The notes under the pieces: model-generated
What the model was told of the DNA's origin: nothing
What the model saw: only the letters and a program-made list of their open reading frames with translations
The model's database searches: none
Program-made: the position numbers and the translations under genes
NCBI GenBank assembly: GCA_038380435.1
Contig: JAWZYU010000001.1
Coordinates: forward strand, 19,200,001 to 19,264,000
Direction: 5' to 3'
Source: Ryuthela nishihirai
Lineage: Eukaryota; Arthropoda; Arachnida; Araneae; Heptathelidae
Length of the DNA: 64,000 nucleotides
Shown: in pieces, positions 53,305 to 64,000 of the stretch
Layout of the letters: each line of letters begins with the position of its first letter
Numbering within the stretch: position 1 is the stretch's first letter

Positions 53305-54020
53305 CTACTAATATATAAACATATTAATTGACATTTATTACTTAATACATTTAATAAACTTCAGACTGTGTTATATCACATCAATATAACATAACATCCT
53401 GCTTCAGTTATTTATTAAATAAAACAGAAAATCTTCAGCCTAAAAGAATTGATTTAGAAATATATTTGACATATTTTACATATTTATCCTAAAATCTGTC
53501 CTCATGGAGTCTCTATTGCAATAAATAAATTAAAACTAAACTAAATCCTTTATACATCTAACGACACTTCAGGTACTTTTACTGAGAATTTATCGAAAAT
53601 AAAACGAATACTACTTCACAATTTTATTGGTATCAATACATAAAAACATTTTTATCGTGATAATTTTAACTACCTGTTGAAATATTAAAATAATATTTAA
53701 AAGAATTAACGATTCGATTTAATTTAACATCATTCTGGTCAGAAATGTTTCATAATCTCGTGTTCCAGTTTCTACATATGTAGAAATTGAAATAGTTTTA
53801 CCAAAAAAAAAAGAACTTAAAACGTGTTTAATATCGAATGGAAATTCGTCATTTAAATTGGAACTGTGAAACGAATGAGACATGCTTTGAGCACTATTAT
53901 AATTATCGATTGAGATAAACTGTACAAAACAATTATCAAATTATCGGATACGAGATACAATATAAGTGTAAAAGATTTAGCAAACTATTGAAACTAGCAT
54001 GAATTAATACCAGTTGATGA
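53305..54020. other. AT-rich stretch, no gene seen
   Basis: No ORF, RNA gene or repeat family is recognised here. Confidence 0.5.
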
Positions 54021-54254
54021 GTTATACATGCACGGTGTTTCAAAACTCTGTACAAATTTCAATGAGAGATAGGGAACACCAAGACAAATCTTTTTTTTCT
54101 GTGAATGTATGTCTGCTGTCCTAACCCTACGGCGCTAGAGGGCGCTGTTTGGCGGCCTGCAATTTGCTAGAGGGGCGAAGTGGGAACAGAAAACGGACTT
54201 GTGTTTGCCGTCGGCATTCGTAAATCATGCACATTATGTGTAACATGGAGTGTT

Positions 54255-55065
54255 TCACGACTGCCGAGATGGCTGACATGCATCTGGCGTATGGTGCTGC
54301 CAATGGGAACGGAAGAGCTGCTGTGAGGTTGTACCGATAGCGTTTCCCAAACAAACATGTGCCAAACCACCAAATATTAGTGCGTTTGCACCAGCAACTG
54401 CGAAAAACTGGAACATTCCATGCAAACATGCATGACACTGGTCAGGAGAAAACTATGCACACTCCTGACATGTAAGAAGATATACTATGACAGAGTGATG
54501 ATAATCCAGGCATAAGCACGTGAGCTGTTGCATGTAGCCTCGGTGTGAAACACCCCCTCGTGTGGAGAGTGTGGAACGAGCAACAGTTACATCCGTTTTA
54601 TCATCAGATTCCAGACATTGCAGCCTCAGTATTACACTCTTCGTGTAGAATTTGTGCGCTGGTCTCTGCAGCAGACTGCGGTGCAACCTGATTTCCCGGC
54701 TCATGTGCTCTTATCAGATGAGGCCTCGTTCACATACGAGGGTGTGTTTAATGTGCACAATTCTCACGTTTGGGCACACCAAAATCCCCATGCCACAAAG
54801 GCGCATGGTCATCAACAACGGTTTGCCGTCAATGTTTGGGCGGGTATCATCCATGACATTTTGATTGGGCCAACCTGCTGCCTCACTTGAAGAAATATTG
54901 CCAGGACTGCTGGAAGATATTCCTGTGGCTATTCGCAGACAAATGTGGTTTCAACACGACCGGGCGCCAGCACACTTCAGCAATAATGTGCGGGATTATC
55001 TGAACATCACTTTTGGGGACCGATGGATAGGCTGGCGTGGTCCCGTCGCCACCAAGATCGCCCAG
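54255..55065 (+). pseudogene. DUF4817-type transposase, degenerate and 3'-truncated
   Basis: An N-terminal HTH reads MADMHLAYGAANGNGRAAVR, LYR, then an in-frame stop, then RFPNKHVPNHQILVRLHQQL and RKTGTFHANMHDTG. A poorly preserved linker follows. The catalytic part (54618-54890) reads EFVRWSLQQTAVQPDFPAHV, LLSDEASFTYEGVFNVHNSH and FAVNVWAGIIHDILIGP. After a frameshift, EEILPGLLEDIPVAIRRQMW and FQHDRAPAHFSNNVRDYL give the second catalytic Asp in QHDRAP. It ends at FGDRWIGWRGPVA, just before the expected WPPRSPDL block, so the third catalytic residue is lost. Confidence 0.88.
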
Positions 55066-55124
55066 TTTAACATGTATCGTTTTCTTCCTCTGGGGACACA
55101 TGAAGAACCTCGTAAATAGTAGCT

Positions 55125-55200
55125 CAAAAATATCTGAACACTATGGTTGATTACAGAATTCAGAAAAAATATCGGCAGCGATTTGTTTAGAAATTGCTTT
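55125..55200 (+). mobile_element. Tc1-type MITE fragment
   Basis: TAGCTCAAAAATATCTGAAC, then GGTTGATTACAGAATTCAG and TTTAGAAATTGC are a diverged left arm of the MITE found whole at 52961-53177. It lies directly downstream of the truncated transposase, so its insertion or an associated deletion may have removed the transposase end. Confidence 0.7.
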
Positions 55201-55521
55201 ATTATGTTCACTGGTAAAGATTAGAATATAAGTCATTTATATGGCATCCTACCAGATGCTCATGTACGACAAATCAATGCTTCCACGCTGTCATGCATGC
55301 AATGCTGTTGCCGATTGCAACTTTGAACACCTTTAAATAAACATGCTTTTCACACTCGTTTCCATTTATTTATGTATAAGCTCCACCGATATTTCTGTCA
55401 GCGCCCTCTAGAACCGAAGGGTTACGTCAGCGGACATACATTTAGAGACAAAAAAGTTTTGTTTTGGTGTTCCCTATCTCCCATTGAAATTTATACAGAG
55501 AATTTTGAAACACCCTGTATA

Positions 55522-57246
55522 CGTAGTAATTACTCTCAAATTTGTTCTTATCTGCCGTAGTTGTTCTCTATTATTATATCGCAGTATGGTGGATTCTCAG
55601 AATAAACGCCAAAATGTATGAAATTTAAACTTATCGTCTCATTGTTTTTCTAAATATTAAGAATAGTTTATTTATTAACTTGTGAAGGGTAATTTTGAAT
55701 TTATACCTAGTAATAAAGAGAATAATGTGCAAATTTAGTGACCAAAACCAGTGAATCTAGTACAAATTTAAATATCTAAATATAAATTAATTATGTGTAA
55801 TTATGTTATGATAAATATGAATTAGACCAGTATTTCATTTTGTTTCCAATCTTTTGTGAGGTAAAACATCATGAATTTAAAAATCACACTTTTAGAAAAT
55901 CGTGAAGCATTCAACAAATGCAACAAATGCAATATAGCGACTGAACTCAATGATTTCAGACTCCAAAGCTGAAAGAATGGTGTGTGGAAGAACCAATGGA
56001 AATATGAGAATGCATATTAAATGAATGCGCAGCTATCTGAATCTATTCTTATTTTCAAATAAAAAAAGAGTTATTTTTTAAATATTCAAAGTTTCATACT
56101 AAATCATTTAAAGAAGATACATTATATATTTAAAATAAAAGATGCAGTTAAAGCCATGAACAGTTAAAACTGATCTATGGAATGATTAACAAACGAAAAT
56201 TTCCCACTTTTACGAAGAAGGAAATCAAACTTGCAAATAGAGCTTGTCTCAAATAATGTAAACGCACTTTAAGAGATTAAATTTACACGCAATTCTTTAC
56301 CAAGCAATGTACGTTTTATAGGTAAAAAGAATCAATCTATTGCATCGAGACTTAAACAGGTGAACAATGCGTATCATGGGGCAATTTTAAATTTTAATGT
56401 TATTTTGTTTCAAAGCTGTTATTTTTTTTCCTAATGAGGAATAAGGGAGGCAATTATTATTTCATTTCTGGAAGTATTTGAAGAAAAGTACTTAATAGAT
56501 TCCAAGGTGAACGAAGATACTCATTAGTACCAGTTGAAAGAAAACTGATAACGATAATTTTTTTCCTCACAGACCTCAAACAATAAATATTTAACAAACA
56601 TTCTGAAATAATTTTAAGCACCATGGCATTTTTACGCTGTCCCTTTGTAGAGTCAAGTGATTTTTTTCTCGACCGATTTATGGATCTGGGGATATGAATT
56701 TTTCTTCATCTTCAGCATGATAGATATATAGATAAAATAGCAGCATGGTTGTGCTTAAAGACAAATTCAGTGTAATTCAGTTTTAAATATTCAGTATAAT
56801 TTACGTTGAAAATTTGAAATTTTGATACTTCAGTGGGTAACTAAGAAGTAACAGAAAGAGCACCGATTTCAATTCTATGATTAGCAGGCGTATAAAAATA
56901 CAACGGTTACTTTTAGGAAGTAATAAAATATAAATATTTATTTCGAAAAGCACTAATTAAACATTGTTGCATATTCTTAATCTCTCACTTCTTCGAATTC
57001 GTACCTTCAGATACATAATAAATTTTGAAGGTAAAACCAAAGTTAAATGGAAATTGTGAACTGTTAAATATCCGAGATTGAATTGTTTACAAAACGAAAA
57101 CTTTCTACTATTCAGAACTATGAAATCAACCGTGCATAGTCTCGAAAATGTATAAACACTTGCGTATCAAAAGCGTATTTTTCTGATTAATCAAATATAG
57201 CTATCCATATAGAGCAAAACGACATGGAATTTAGAAAATGAGTCAT
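55522..57246. other. AT-rich stretch, no gene seen
   Basis: Nothing recognisable on either strand; only short chance ORFs. Confidence 0.5.
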
Positions 57247-57649
57247 ACTATTAAATTCATTTCTTGGGTTGGGTTGCTTTACCTTTGAGCTGCACTTTTT
57301 TGCACACCATGGGTTAAATGGCCAGGTCACAAGGACCCCGAAGGCTCAGAGAAGGTTGGGGGAGGGGACCCACTGGAACAGCTGTTGGGAGACAGATGGT
57401 AGCCTCCCGTCAAGGCCATCCAGTGTGTTCTTTATCGTGCACAGCGAATGGCTCTCCCGCACACGGAGCCACGACTTTACATCCCTCCGACGGACGGCGG
57501 CCTTGTCCCCTATTGACTATGGGAAGGGAGGGGAATTTGGTGGAGATAAATCTGAACGCTGACCCAGCTGGGACTCGAACCTGGGAAATGCAGATTACCA
57601 ACCTGGCGCGCTACCGACTGAGCCATCCCCGCCCCACTATTTAATTCAT
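57247..57649 (-). mobile_element. SINE1, full length with target-site duplication
   Basis: The inverted SINE1 body (about 57261-57635) is flanked by ACTATTAAATTCAT (57247-57260) and ACTATTTAATTCAT (57636-57649), 14 bp with one difference. There is a deletion in the middle of the body near 57500 (TTGTCCCCTATTG). Confidence 0.92.
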
Positions 57650-58405
57650 GTGAATGTTTTAATGCAAGGGATAAAATTTCACCTACCTCTGCTGTCTTAC
57701 CTGTGTGCTTAGATATCCCCGCAAAATGAATATTCTTCCATTTCAGCTATCTCACCGGAACCGACAGGACATTCTGCTTCACTTGCTAGGTGACATGGCA
57801 AAAATGAAAATAGTGGAAGGGAAGCTCTTGTGTTCCGTCAAAGAGGATTCAATTGTTGACACAATAATATTCCATTCGCAATATTGTGTAGCGAAATAAT
57901 GAATGCTCGACCTCGTTAACCAGAGTGTTTAGATTCATTTACAAATGCCATCGCTAAAAGAATAAATTTTTAATAATATATTATTAAAAATTAAATAATT
58001 TTTTGAACCTCTTACGAAATTCAAAAGGAAATTTTTTCTTACTATAAGAAATACTATTAAAAATAAGAAATATTCGGAACAAATTCTGGACTAAAGCAAC
58101 GAAAACAAAGGCTTGTAAACTGCAGTTCTTTCAAGATTATATTCCATCCATTGTAAATTTAACATGCAAATATTGAGGAATGGTAATATAATATGTGATA
58201 ATTTACCCAGAATAAACGTCAATGATTTGAAAATAAAAACCTCACAAATAGCTTCGCATCTTGCATTACACATTAATACTACAACTACACATTAGATGAA
58301 ATATAGATAAATAATTACATATAAGTCAATAAATTGGTGGTCAGATGCCTATTCCGGTAATATGCAATCTCGTTTAATTCTCTTCATTCTCAATATCGGT
58401 CTGGT
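57650..58405. other. AT-rich stretch, no gene seen
   Basis: A 64-codon + strand ORF (57705-57899, RKMNILPFQLSHRNRQDILL) has coding-like composition but no motif I recognise. Otherwise nothing. Confidence 0.4.
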
Positions 58406-58407
58406 TG

Positions 58408-58452
58408 GACCTCCGTAGCCCATGGCTGCTTGTGGATGATGATGATGATGAC
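58408..58452 (+). mobile_element. RTE 3'-end stub, about 45 bp
   Basis: TGGTTGGACCTCCGTAGCCC, ATGGCTGCTTGTGG and GATGATGATGATGATG match the last bases of the RTE at 37848-37893 in the opposite orientation. It is a severely 5'-truncated insertion and confirms where RTE copies end and that they carry a GAT-repeat tail. Confidence 0.88.
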
Positions 58453-58913
58453 TCTGCTATAACATTTTAAATATAAAGTAAGCCAAATTAAAAAACTATA
58501 TTTACTGATCATAATGTCAGATTAATAGTATATATCTTTTAATATTTAATTTCCCCCCTTCTCCCCCCTCTTGAATTTGACTGCCGTTATAAAAATTAAT
58601 TGAATAATGATAATAATAATAATTTATTTTATAGTCGCCATATTTAAATATTGAAATGAATATTGTCGAGATGAGTTTCTAATTATTCGGAAACTCAAAT
58701 ATAGTAATATAAGATTTTGTAAGGCAGCAGTGCTTAACATGTGACATGACGTAACTCTAAGCATGGCACATGGCTGCTTTTCAAGACAAAGTCAAATATA
58801 TAATATTCAGTAATAATTTATTACAGGAAAAGTCCTGTAGACAAAGAACACTTCAAAAAAATGAGTTGCAAAATTATTGGTTCTCCTGACCGGAATTCGA
58901 AATACTTAGAGCT

Positions 58914-58985
58914 CCTCGGTGGTCTAGCAGTTAAGACGCCCGGGATGCTTCTGGGAGACCTGGGTTCGAAACCCAGTAAGGACAA
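58914..58985 (+). repeat. tRNA-like sequence, probably not a functional tRNA
   Basis: GGTGGTCTAGCAGTTAAGAC (A-box-like) and CTGGGTTCGAAACCCAG (perfect T-arm with B box) surround a 5-pair anticodon stem CCCGG/CTGGG with loop GATGCTT. The loop lacks U33, and the acceptor stem (GCTCCTC against TAAGGAC) pairs poorly. A tRNA pseudogene or SINE head is likelier than a working gene. Confidence 0.45.
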
Positions 58986-59434
58986 ACAATTTTTTTCGAC
59001 TCATTTTGTCAATTTTCAGTTGTTTTTTTTTTGAATATGAATATTTGGCGCATAATTTTTACATTGTTTGACAGATCTATAATCATAATGTAATAATTAT
59101 AAGTTTGTTGAATATTATATTTTATTGCGGCCTGATTTGAAGAATGCATTCGAACTTAAAAACTATGAATTATGTGCTCATTGTTAGATGTGATGCCAAA
59201 TACACAAATGGAAGCGATTGAATCAAATATTTAAACGGAAAAAAGGGGAGTACATTATCCTGTAATTCGTACAACAGATGTTGCTGTCTAGTTTTGGAAG
59301 TTATTATTTTATGAAAATTCTTCGAATGTCGAAAAATTTGCATAACGGTGCACACTACTTGGCCAAAGTATCATTGCGCGAAAGTATCATGAAAATGCCA
59401 ATGTATACAAAATTTCTTACTGATATAGGTCTCT

Positions 59435-59824
59435 GGCGGGGTGGCTCAGTCGGTAGCGCACCAGGCTTGTAATCTGTAGTTCCCAGGTTCGAGTCTCATC
59501 TGGGTCATTGTTGAGATTTATCTCCGCAAAATTCCCCGCCCTGCCCACGGTCAGCAGGGGACACCGATGGGCTTGGAAAGGCCGCCGTCCTTCGGATGAG
59601 ACGTTAAGCCGTGACCTCTTGTGCGAGAGAGTCATACACTGTGCACGTTAAAGAACACGCTGGATGGCCTTGACGGGAGGCTACCATCTGTCTCCCAACA
59701 GCTGTTTCAGTGGGTCCCCTCCCCCAACCCTCTCTGAGCCTCTGGGGTCCATGTGACCTGGCCATTTAGCCCATGGTGTGCAAAAAAGAGAGAGAAGAGG
59801 TCTCAGAGGTAAAACAACCCAATC
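59435..59824 (+). mobile_element. SINE1, full length
   Basis: A near-consensus copy with head, body and GTAAAACAACCCAATCC tail. A small purine insertion (GAGAGAAGAGGTC) lies just before the CTCAGAGG near the 3' end. Confidence 0.92.
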
Positions 59825-59889
59825 CTGACGTAGGCCTTGTACGTCACTATGAAGTCCTACAAAAGAGCCATAAAGGCATGGTGGGAAAC

Positions 59890-60245
59890 AAAGTCAAGTG
59901 CGACCTGTGTAAAATGACTGATCTTACTGATCTTCGAAAGGCGATTATCGTTGGAGCGCGATGGGTATCCGTAACTGAAGTGATGGAAATAAGCGGGAAA
60001 TCACGTGACAACGGTCTCAAAAAAAAAAAAAAAAAAAAAAAGATAAACGTGCGCCATTTGTGATAAATACGGCAGGAAAAAGGCTCTGAGAGATAGGTAC
60101 AGGTGTTTGATGGCTCGAACTGTACGGCAAAACCAAAGCTGCTACAAAACATATGCTGAGAGAGAGGACCGTTCAGCAATACTTCAAAACTCATTTCAAT
60201 GAGAGCTATTCACAGAGAATTGGAAACTTTCAAATTTGGGAACTA
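59890..60245 (+). pseudogene. Tc1-like transposase N-terminal fragment
   Basis: The + strand reads CDLCKMTDLTDLRKAIIVGA, then RWVSVTEVMEISGKS, a Tc1-type helix-turn-helix. A 20+ base poly(A) run at about 60020-60041 interrupts. Frames beyond it read CDKYGRKKALRDRYRCLMAR and SCYKTYAERE, degenerate linker sequence. No catalytic part is present. The poly(A) run itself is odd within a DNA transposon. Confidence 0.6.
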
Positions 60246-60249
60246 TATC

Positions 60250-60861
60250 GTGACACAGACGACGGAACATTAAGTAAATGTTCATAGTAATTTGTCCAGA
60301 TAATGTATCTACCGTTTTGAAAGTACTTATCTCTATGAACAATCTTTTCGATGAAAGACATCAAGAAATATTGTGTGGATTTTAACCTTAAAAGCTCGGT
60401 GATTCTCGTAAGAACAAAAATTACAATTGACAGTAATAGATATCCTGGGATGAAACAAAGACAAAAAACACGATAACATTGAAATAAACTTTCTTTTAAT
60501 TCAGAATTCTTTTGGTACAGGAACCATCACAAGAAAAATAATTTGAAATTTAGTCTTTATTAATTTTATGAAAAATATTAATATCATTTTTATATTATTA
60601 TGCAATTATTATTTTCAGTGTCATGTAGACAATCACAGCATTCAATTTGTTAATCGGTACTAAATCATCTGTTTTACTTTACACAATATTAATTTTTCCA
60701 TTACACTACCGCCATAATCATAATATTATTTATTACTAAAATTCAATCGCTACCATTACTTGTTACCAAGACCTCGGTAATTCAGTTATATTGCGTTGTC
60801 TCACGGTAACTCTGCCACTGTGAAGATCGAGATTTGGCATGGGCGTTTGTTCTGTCATATA
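60250..60861. other. AT-rich stretch, no gene seen
   Basis: No gene or repeat recognised. Confidence 0.5.
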
Positions 60862-60944
60862 TACACAGTCGTATCAGAATAATATGACCACCTACCATGG
60901 TATATGTATAGTAGGTGGTCATATTATTCTGATACGACTGTGTA
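60862..60944. repeat. perfect 34-bp inverted repeat, hairpin MITE-like
   Basis: Arms TACACAGTCGTATCAGAATA through ACCACCTAC (60862-60895) and the exact complement (60911-60944) flank a 15 nt loop. TA at both ends suggests head-to-head Tc1/mariner-type termini, that is, a minimal MITE. Confidence 0.85.
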
Positions 60945-61159
60945 TGTTTTGACTGTCCCTTAACAAAACTTGTTCACTTATCGAGATGTCAAAATAATAT
61001 GTGTTCTCACATTGGGACATAAAGCAAATATTGGCTGTAAGTCCCAACAACGAAATCGAAAACAAAACAAAAAAATAATAACTGCTAAAATAATAATTTT
61101 TAGCCGTCACTATAACTTCTAATTCATTATGAACATCCATCGTATTCAACAATTCATAC

Positions 61160-61560
61160 CGTTTCTCAGATATACTACCCGGAAATACCGACTGATGCCA
61201 ATTTTCAGCTCTCTAACGCCGGTATATGGAAATTCGATCTTTGACTTTGTAGAACCAATCGCATCCAAAATTTGACAACATTTCTGAGATCTACGACCCA
61301 AACACCTTCAGCCACCAATTTTTGACTCTCTAGTACCCTTTGACTTCAAAGGACAACCCCCTCCTCCTCGCCTCCCACCACATCCGAACTTTCGTACATT
61401 TCTGGGATCTACATTCCGAAACACCTCCAGACACCAGTTTTCACGTTTCAAGTACTCGTAGATCAAGTCTTGACCTCTACGTGACTTCCATTTGACCTAA
61501 AAGGACAGAGACATCGGAGGAAAAAAATTCTAGGTGCAAATTTTAAGAGTTCTACCATTT
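61160..61560 (-). repeat. degenerate tandem repeat, same family as 1270-1621
   Basis: Read on the minus strand, units contain GCTGAAAATTGGCATC, ATCTCAGAAATGTTG and GGATGCGATTGGTTCTAC, as in the array near the left edge of the window, here inverted. Confidence 0.5.
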
Positions 61561-61660
61561 CTGCATCATAGTTAGATTTATCTTTTTCCACTGGCAATCA
61601 CCCATCAGTAAATCACTAATTCACAATCGTCTATATATATATATACTGGATGACAATTGC

Positions 61661-62043
61661 AAAAATGCGCTGGGGAGGAGGTGGTTCAGTAGGTAGCACT
61701 CCAGGCTCATAATCTTCAGTTTCCAAGTTCGAGTCCCAGCTGTGTCAGCGTCGAGATTTATCTTCGCAAAACTCCCCGCCCTGCCCACGATCAGTAGGGG
61801 ACACCGTGGGCTTGCACGTTAAGCCATGGTTCCGTGTGCGGGATAGCCATACCCTGTGCACGTTAAAGAACTCGCTAAATGACCTCGACGGGAGGCTAAT
61901 ATCTGTCTCCTAACAGCTGTTCCAGGTGGGTTCCCTCCCCCAACCTTCTTTAAGCCTTCAGGGTCCTTGTGACCTGGCCATTTAACCCATTGTGTGCTAA
62001 AAAGAGCCTTTCAGAGGTAAAACAACCCAAACGAAAAATGCGC
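61661..62043 (+). mobile_element. SINE1, with 10-bp target duplication
   Basis: SINE body about 61671-62031, with a deletion of about 25 bp after ACACCGTGGGCTTG. Flanked by AAAAATGCGC at 61661-61670 and 62034-62043. Confidence 0.9.
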
Positions 62044-62086
62044 ATGCGCTGAAATATAGCAGCAATGAATGGAAGCCATAGGCCAC

Positions 62087-62140
62087 CATTGGCTGAATTA
62101 TTCAATCAAGTGTAAACTTGATTGAATGATTCAGCCAATG
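62087..62140. repeat. 25-bp inverted repeat (hairpin)
   Basis: CATTGGCTGAATTATTCAAT and CAAG are followed after 4 nt by the complement CTTGATTGAATGATTCAGCC and AATG, with one mismatch. It may be a cruciform or a minimal foldback element. Confidence 0.75.
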
Positions 62141-62617
62141 CAGCGAAGAGTCAAAGACTTTGTTATTTAGCGTAAAATATTAAATTGAGTCAGCAAATTA
62201 GCATTCATTTTTTGAAACAGTGTACTTATGGATCAGCTGTATTAGCTTATCGTAGATCGTATAATCATATTCGATGTACCGGGTAATAATTTTACCCCTA
62301 TATAGAAGAAATCAATCTCTATTTTGGCCTCTCTTGGTTTCACGATTGCCATCCCAAGCCCTATTTGATCTTGTACGACATAGGTTGTAAACCTTTTTAA
62401 AGTTTCTGAGATCTGCTTCTTGACTCCCAGGATATCTATCGACCCCCCCCCCCCCCCGGTGAAGGTCAGCCCTTGTGGCTCGACCCTTTCTCCCCCATAG
62501 TGGGGAACTACTACTGTTCAACTGAGTTACAGATATCATGCGACTTTCTCCAAAGGAAGTTTTCCCTGAAATGTTCAATGAAGAACAGGTAGAAATTTTA
62601 TCTCTGACCACGAAGGA

Positions 62618-63001
62618 GGGGCGGGGATGGCTCAGTCGGTAGCGCGCCAGGCTCGTAATCTGTAGTTCCCAGGTTCGAGTCCCAGCTGGATCAGCGTTGA
62701 GATTTATATCAGCAAAATTCCTCGCCCTGCCCACGGTCAGTAGGGGACACCGATGGGCTTGGAAAGGCCGCCGTCCGTCGGATGGGACGTTAAGCCGTGG
62801 CCCCGTGTACGGGAGAGCCATACCCTGTGCACGTTAAAGAACACGCTGGATGGCCTTGACGGGAGGCTACCATCTGTCTCCCAACAGCTGTTTCAGTGGG
62901 TCCCCTCCCCCAACTTTTTCTGAGTCTTCGGGGTCCATGTGACCTGGCCATTTAGCCCATGGTGTGCAAAAAAGTGCCGCTCAGAGGTAAAACAACCCAA
63001 C
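62618..63001 (+). mobile_element. SINE1, full length, near consensus
   Basis: Complete head, body and TAAAACAACCCAAC tail. It is preceded at 62444-62458 by a poly(C) run in unrelated sequence. No clear target duplication. Confidence 0.92.
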
Positions 63002-63418
63002 AAAAAATCTGGTACGGGAACTTGTGCACTAAAGAATATCTCCGATATGCCACAACTTGCGGAGCGCTGACGGGGTCCGTCCCTCATCTCAGTTTCGCGT
63101 GGTTCGATGCTCGTGGCAGCACCAATCAACGTCGAGACGGATTTTGTGAACGCTTTCGCCGCCCACTTACACTTTAGTATACTTCGTATCCTTCCAAAAT
63201 TAAAACTAATTATATTAATAATAATAATAAATAGTTCTTAAAATTTAGAAGTATTCTCCTGATTGACATTTCTAACCATAAACACATAACAAATTCAAAC
63301 ACTGTCTGGATTTCAAGATTTTATATCTATTTTTTCTATTCGCCATTTCTTATTTTATTTCTCATTATTTCCAACCCCCTTTTTTCCTCTCCCTTTAATT
63401 CTTATTTCTTTATCACTC

Positions 63419-63642
63419 TTATCTTATCGTGCCGTCCCATGGCCGAGTGGTTAGCGCGCTTGGCTACTGACCTAAGGGACCTGGGTTCGAGCCCCTGGTA
63501 AAGCATGGATGTATGTGTCGTTTTTCTGCTGAGGTCCTGCCATCTTCTAAGATCTTCTACTGTGGCATATAAACTGACAGGCTCCTGTCAGACCTCTGTG
63601 GCAAGCAGCTGCTTGAGGGATTATTTATTATTATCTTATCGT
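63419..63642 (+). mobile_element. SINE2, complete with perfect 12-bp target duplication
   Basis: The SINE2 body (63431-63630) starts GCCGTCCCATGGCCGAGTGG and ends GCTTGAGGGATTATTTATTA. It is flanked by TTATCTTATCGT at 63419-63430 and 63631-63642. This is the best reference copy of the family in the window. Confidence 0.93.
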
Positions 63643-63740
63643 TTTATTCTGCCTCTTTACTATTTATTCATCTATTTTTTGTCACCATTTCTCTTTTCCC
63701 TGCTTCTTTCTATTTTTATTATTCTCATTTTTTTTATTAC

Positions 63741-64000
63741 GGTGACAGAGGAGGCTCAGTTGGTAGCGTGCCAGGCTCGTAACCTGCAATTATCAAGTTC
63801 GGATTCCAGCTGGGCAAGTGTAGAGATTATTCTCTACCAAACACCCCCGCCCTGCCTACAGTGAATAGGGGTCACTGTTGGGCTTGAAAAGGCCGCCGTC
63901 CGTCGGATGGGAGGTTAAGCCGCGATCCCATGCGTGGGAGAGACACACCCACGTACGTTAAAGAACAAGCTGGATGGCCTTGACGGGAGGCTGACACCCT
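63741..64000 (+). mobile_element. SINE1 copy, cut by the window edge
   Basis: Head (GGCTCAGTTGGTAGCGTGCC) and two thirds of the body are present up to the last base. It is moderately diverged and continues outside the window. Confidence 0.88.

Larger units (their letters stand above)
54025..55521 (+). mobile_element. DUF4817-type DNA transposon with about 110-120-bp TIRs
   Basis: The left end (54025-54147: CACGGTGTTTCAAAACTCTG, GAGAGATAGGGAACACCAAG, GGCGCTAGAGGGCGCTG) is matched inverted by the right end (55399-55521: CAGCGCCCTCTAGAACC, TTGGTGTTCCCTATCTCCCA, TTTTGAAACACCCTGTATA). TA dinucleotides border both ends. The transposase lies between. The right part also contains a fragment of the Tc1-type MITE at about 55125-55190. 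Confidence 0.82.

Noticed and set aside
63431..63500. SINE2 heads as tRNA-Ser or tRNA-Leu genes
   Set aside because: The long variable arm is missing and the sequence runs into a shared SINE body with target duplications.

Overview
This 64 kb window looks like AT-rich intergenic or intronic DNA of a large, repeat-laden invertebrate genome, most likely an arthropod and possibly a chelicerate. I infer this from the transposon families, not from any diagnostic host gene. There are no operons, Shine-Dalgarno sites or dense long ORFs. Almost everything readable is mobile DNA or its remains. The ordinary-looking ORFs are mostly shadows of repeats, and no confident intact host gene was found.

Two tRNA-derived SINE families dominate. 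SINE1 (about 385 bp, about 20 full or partial copies) has a tRNA-Thr-like head and ends in a conserved GTAAAACAACCCAAC-type tail. SINE2 (about 200 bp, five copies) has a Ser/Leu-like head. Several copies keep target-site duplications of 10-14 bp (near 4.8, 5.7, 16.6, 40.4, 57.3, 61.7 and 63.4 kb), so the element ends are defined by the sequence itself.

Layout: 0.5-1.1 kb is a TTAA-flanked piggyBac-like MITE. 1.3-1.6 and 61.2-61.6 kb share a degenerate tandem repeat in opposite orientation. 5.2-6.4 kb (-) holds coding-like ORFs with an AATAAA signal, cut by a SINE. 8.0-8.7 kb is a half MITE joined to an RTE fragment. 9.8-11.5 kb is a direct duplication. 11.6-12.4 (-) and 42.6-43.2 kb (+) are Tc1-like transposase relics; 14.6-15.9 kb (-) is a mariner relic carrying an inverted rearranged insert; 18.7-19.5 and 54.0-55.5 kb (+) are transposases of the DUF4817 type, the latter with TIRs. 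18.0-18.6 kb is a large foldback MITE. 22.9-24.1 (-), 31.9-32.6 (+) and 46.5-47.6 kb (+) are Jockey/CR1-like reverse transcriptase relics. 24.5-25.4 kb (-) holds two weak host-exon candidates. 32.9-35.3 kb is a structurally complete DNA transposon with about 324 bp TIRs and a near-perfect 8 bp target duplication, coding for a transposase-like protein that I cannot place in a named superfamily. 37.8-42.4 kb (-) is a near full-length RTE-clade LINE with a SINE inside its endonuclease and a tandemly duplicated 5' end. 43.7-44.7 kb (+) is a relic of a widespread uncharacterised arthropod repeat protein. 45.9-47.8 kb is a 60-bp minisatellite split by a LINE fragment. 48.0-48.8 kb is a GC-rich block. 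50.2-52.9 kb (-) is a Maverick/Polinton fragment with integrase and a probable structural-protein gene.

The most interesting object is the 32.9-35.3 kb element. Next come the MITE at 52.96-53.18 kb, whose empty-site paralogue lies at 42.27 kb in this same window, and the uncharacterised repeat protein at 43.7 kb.
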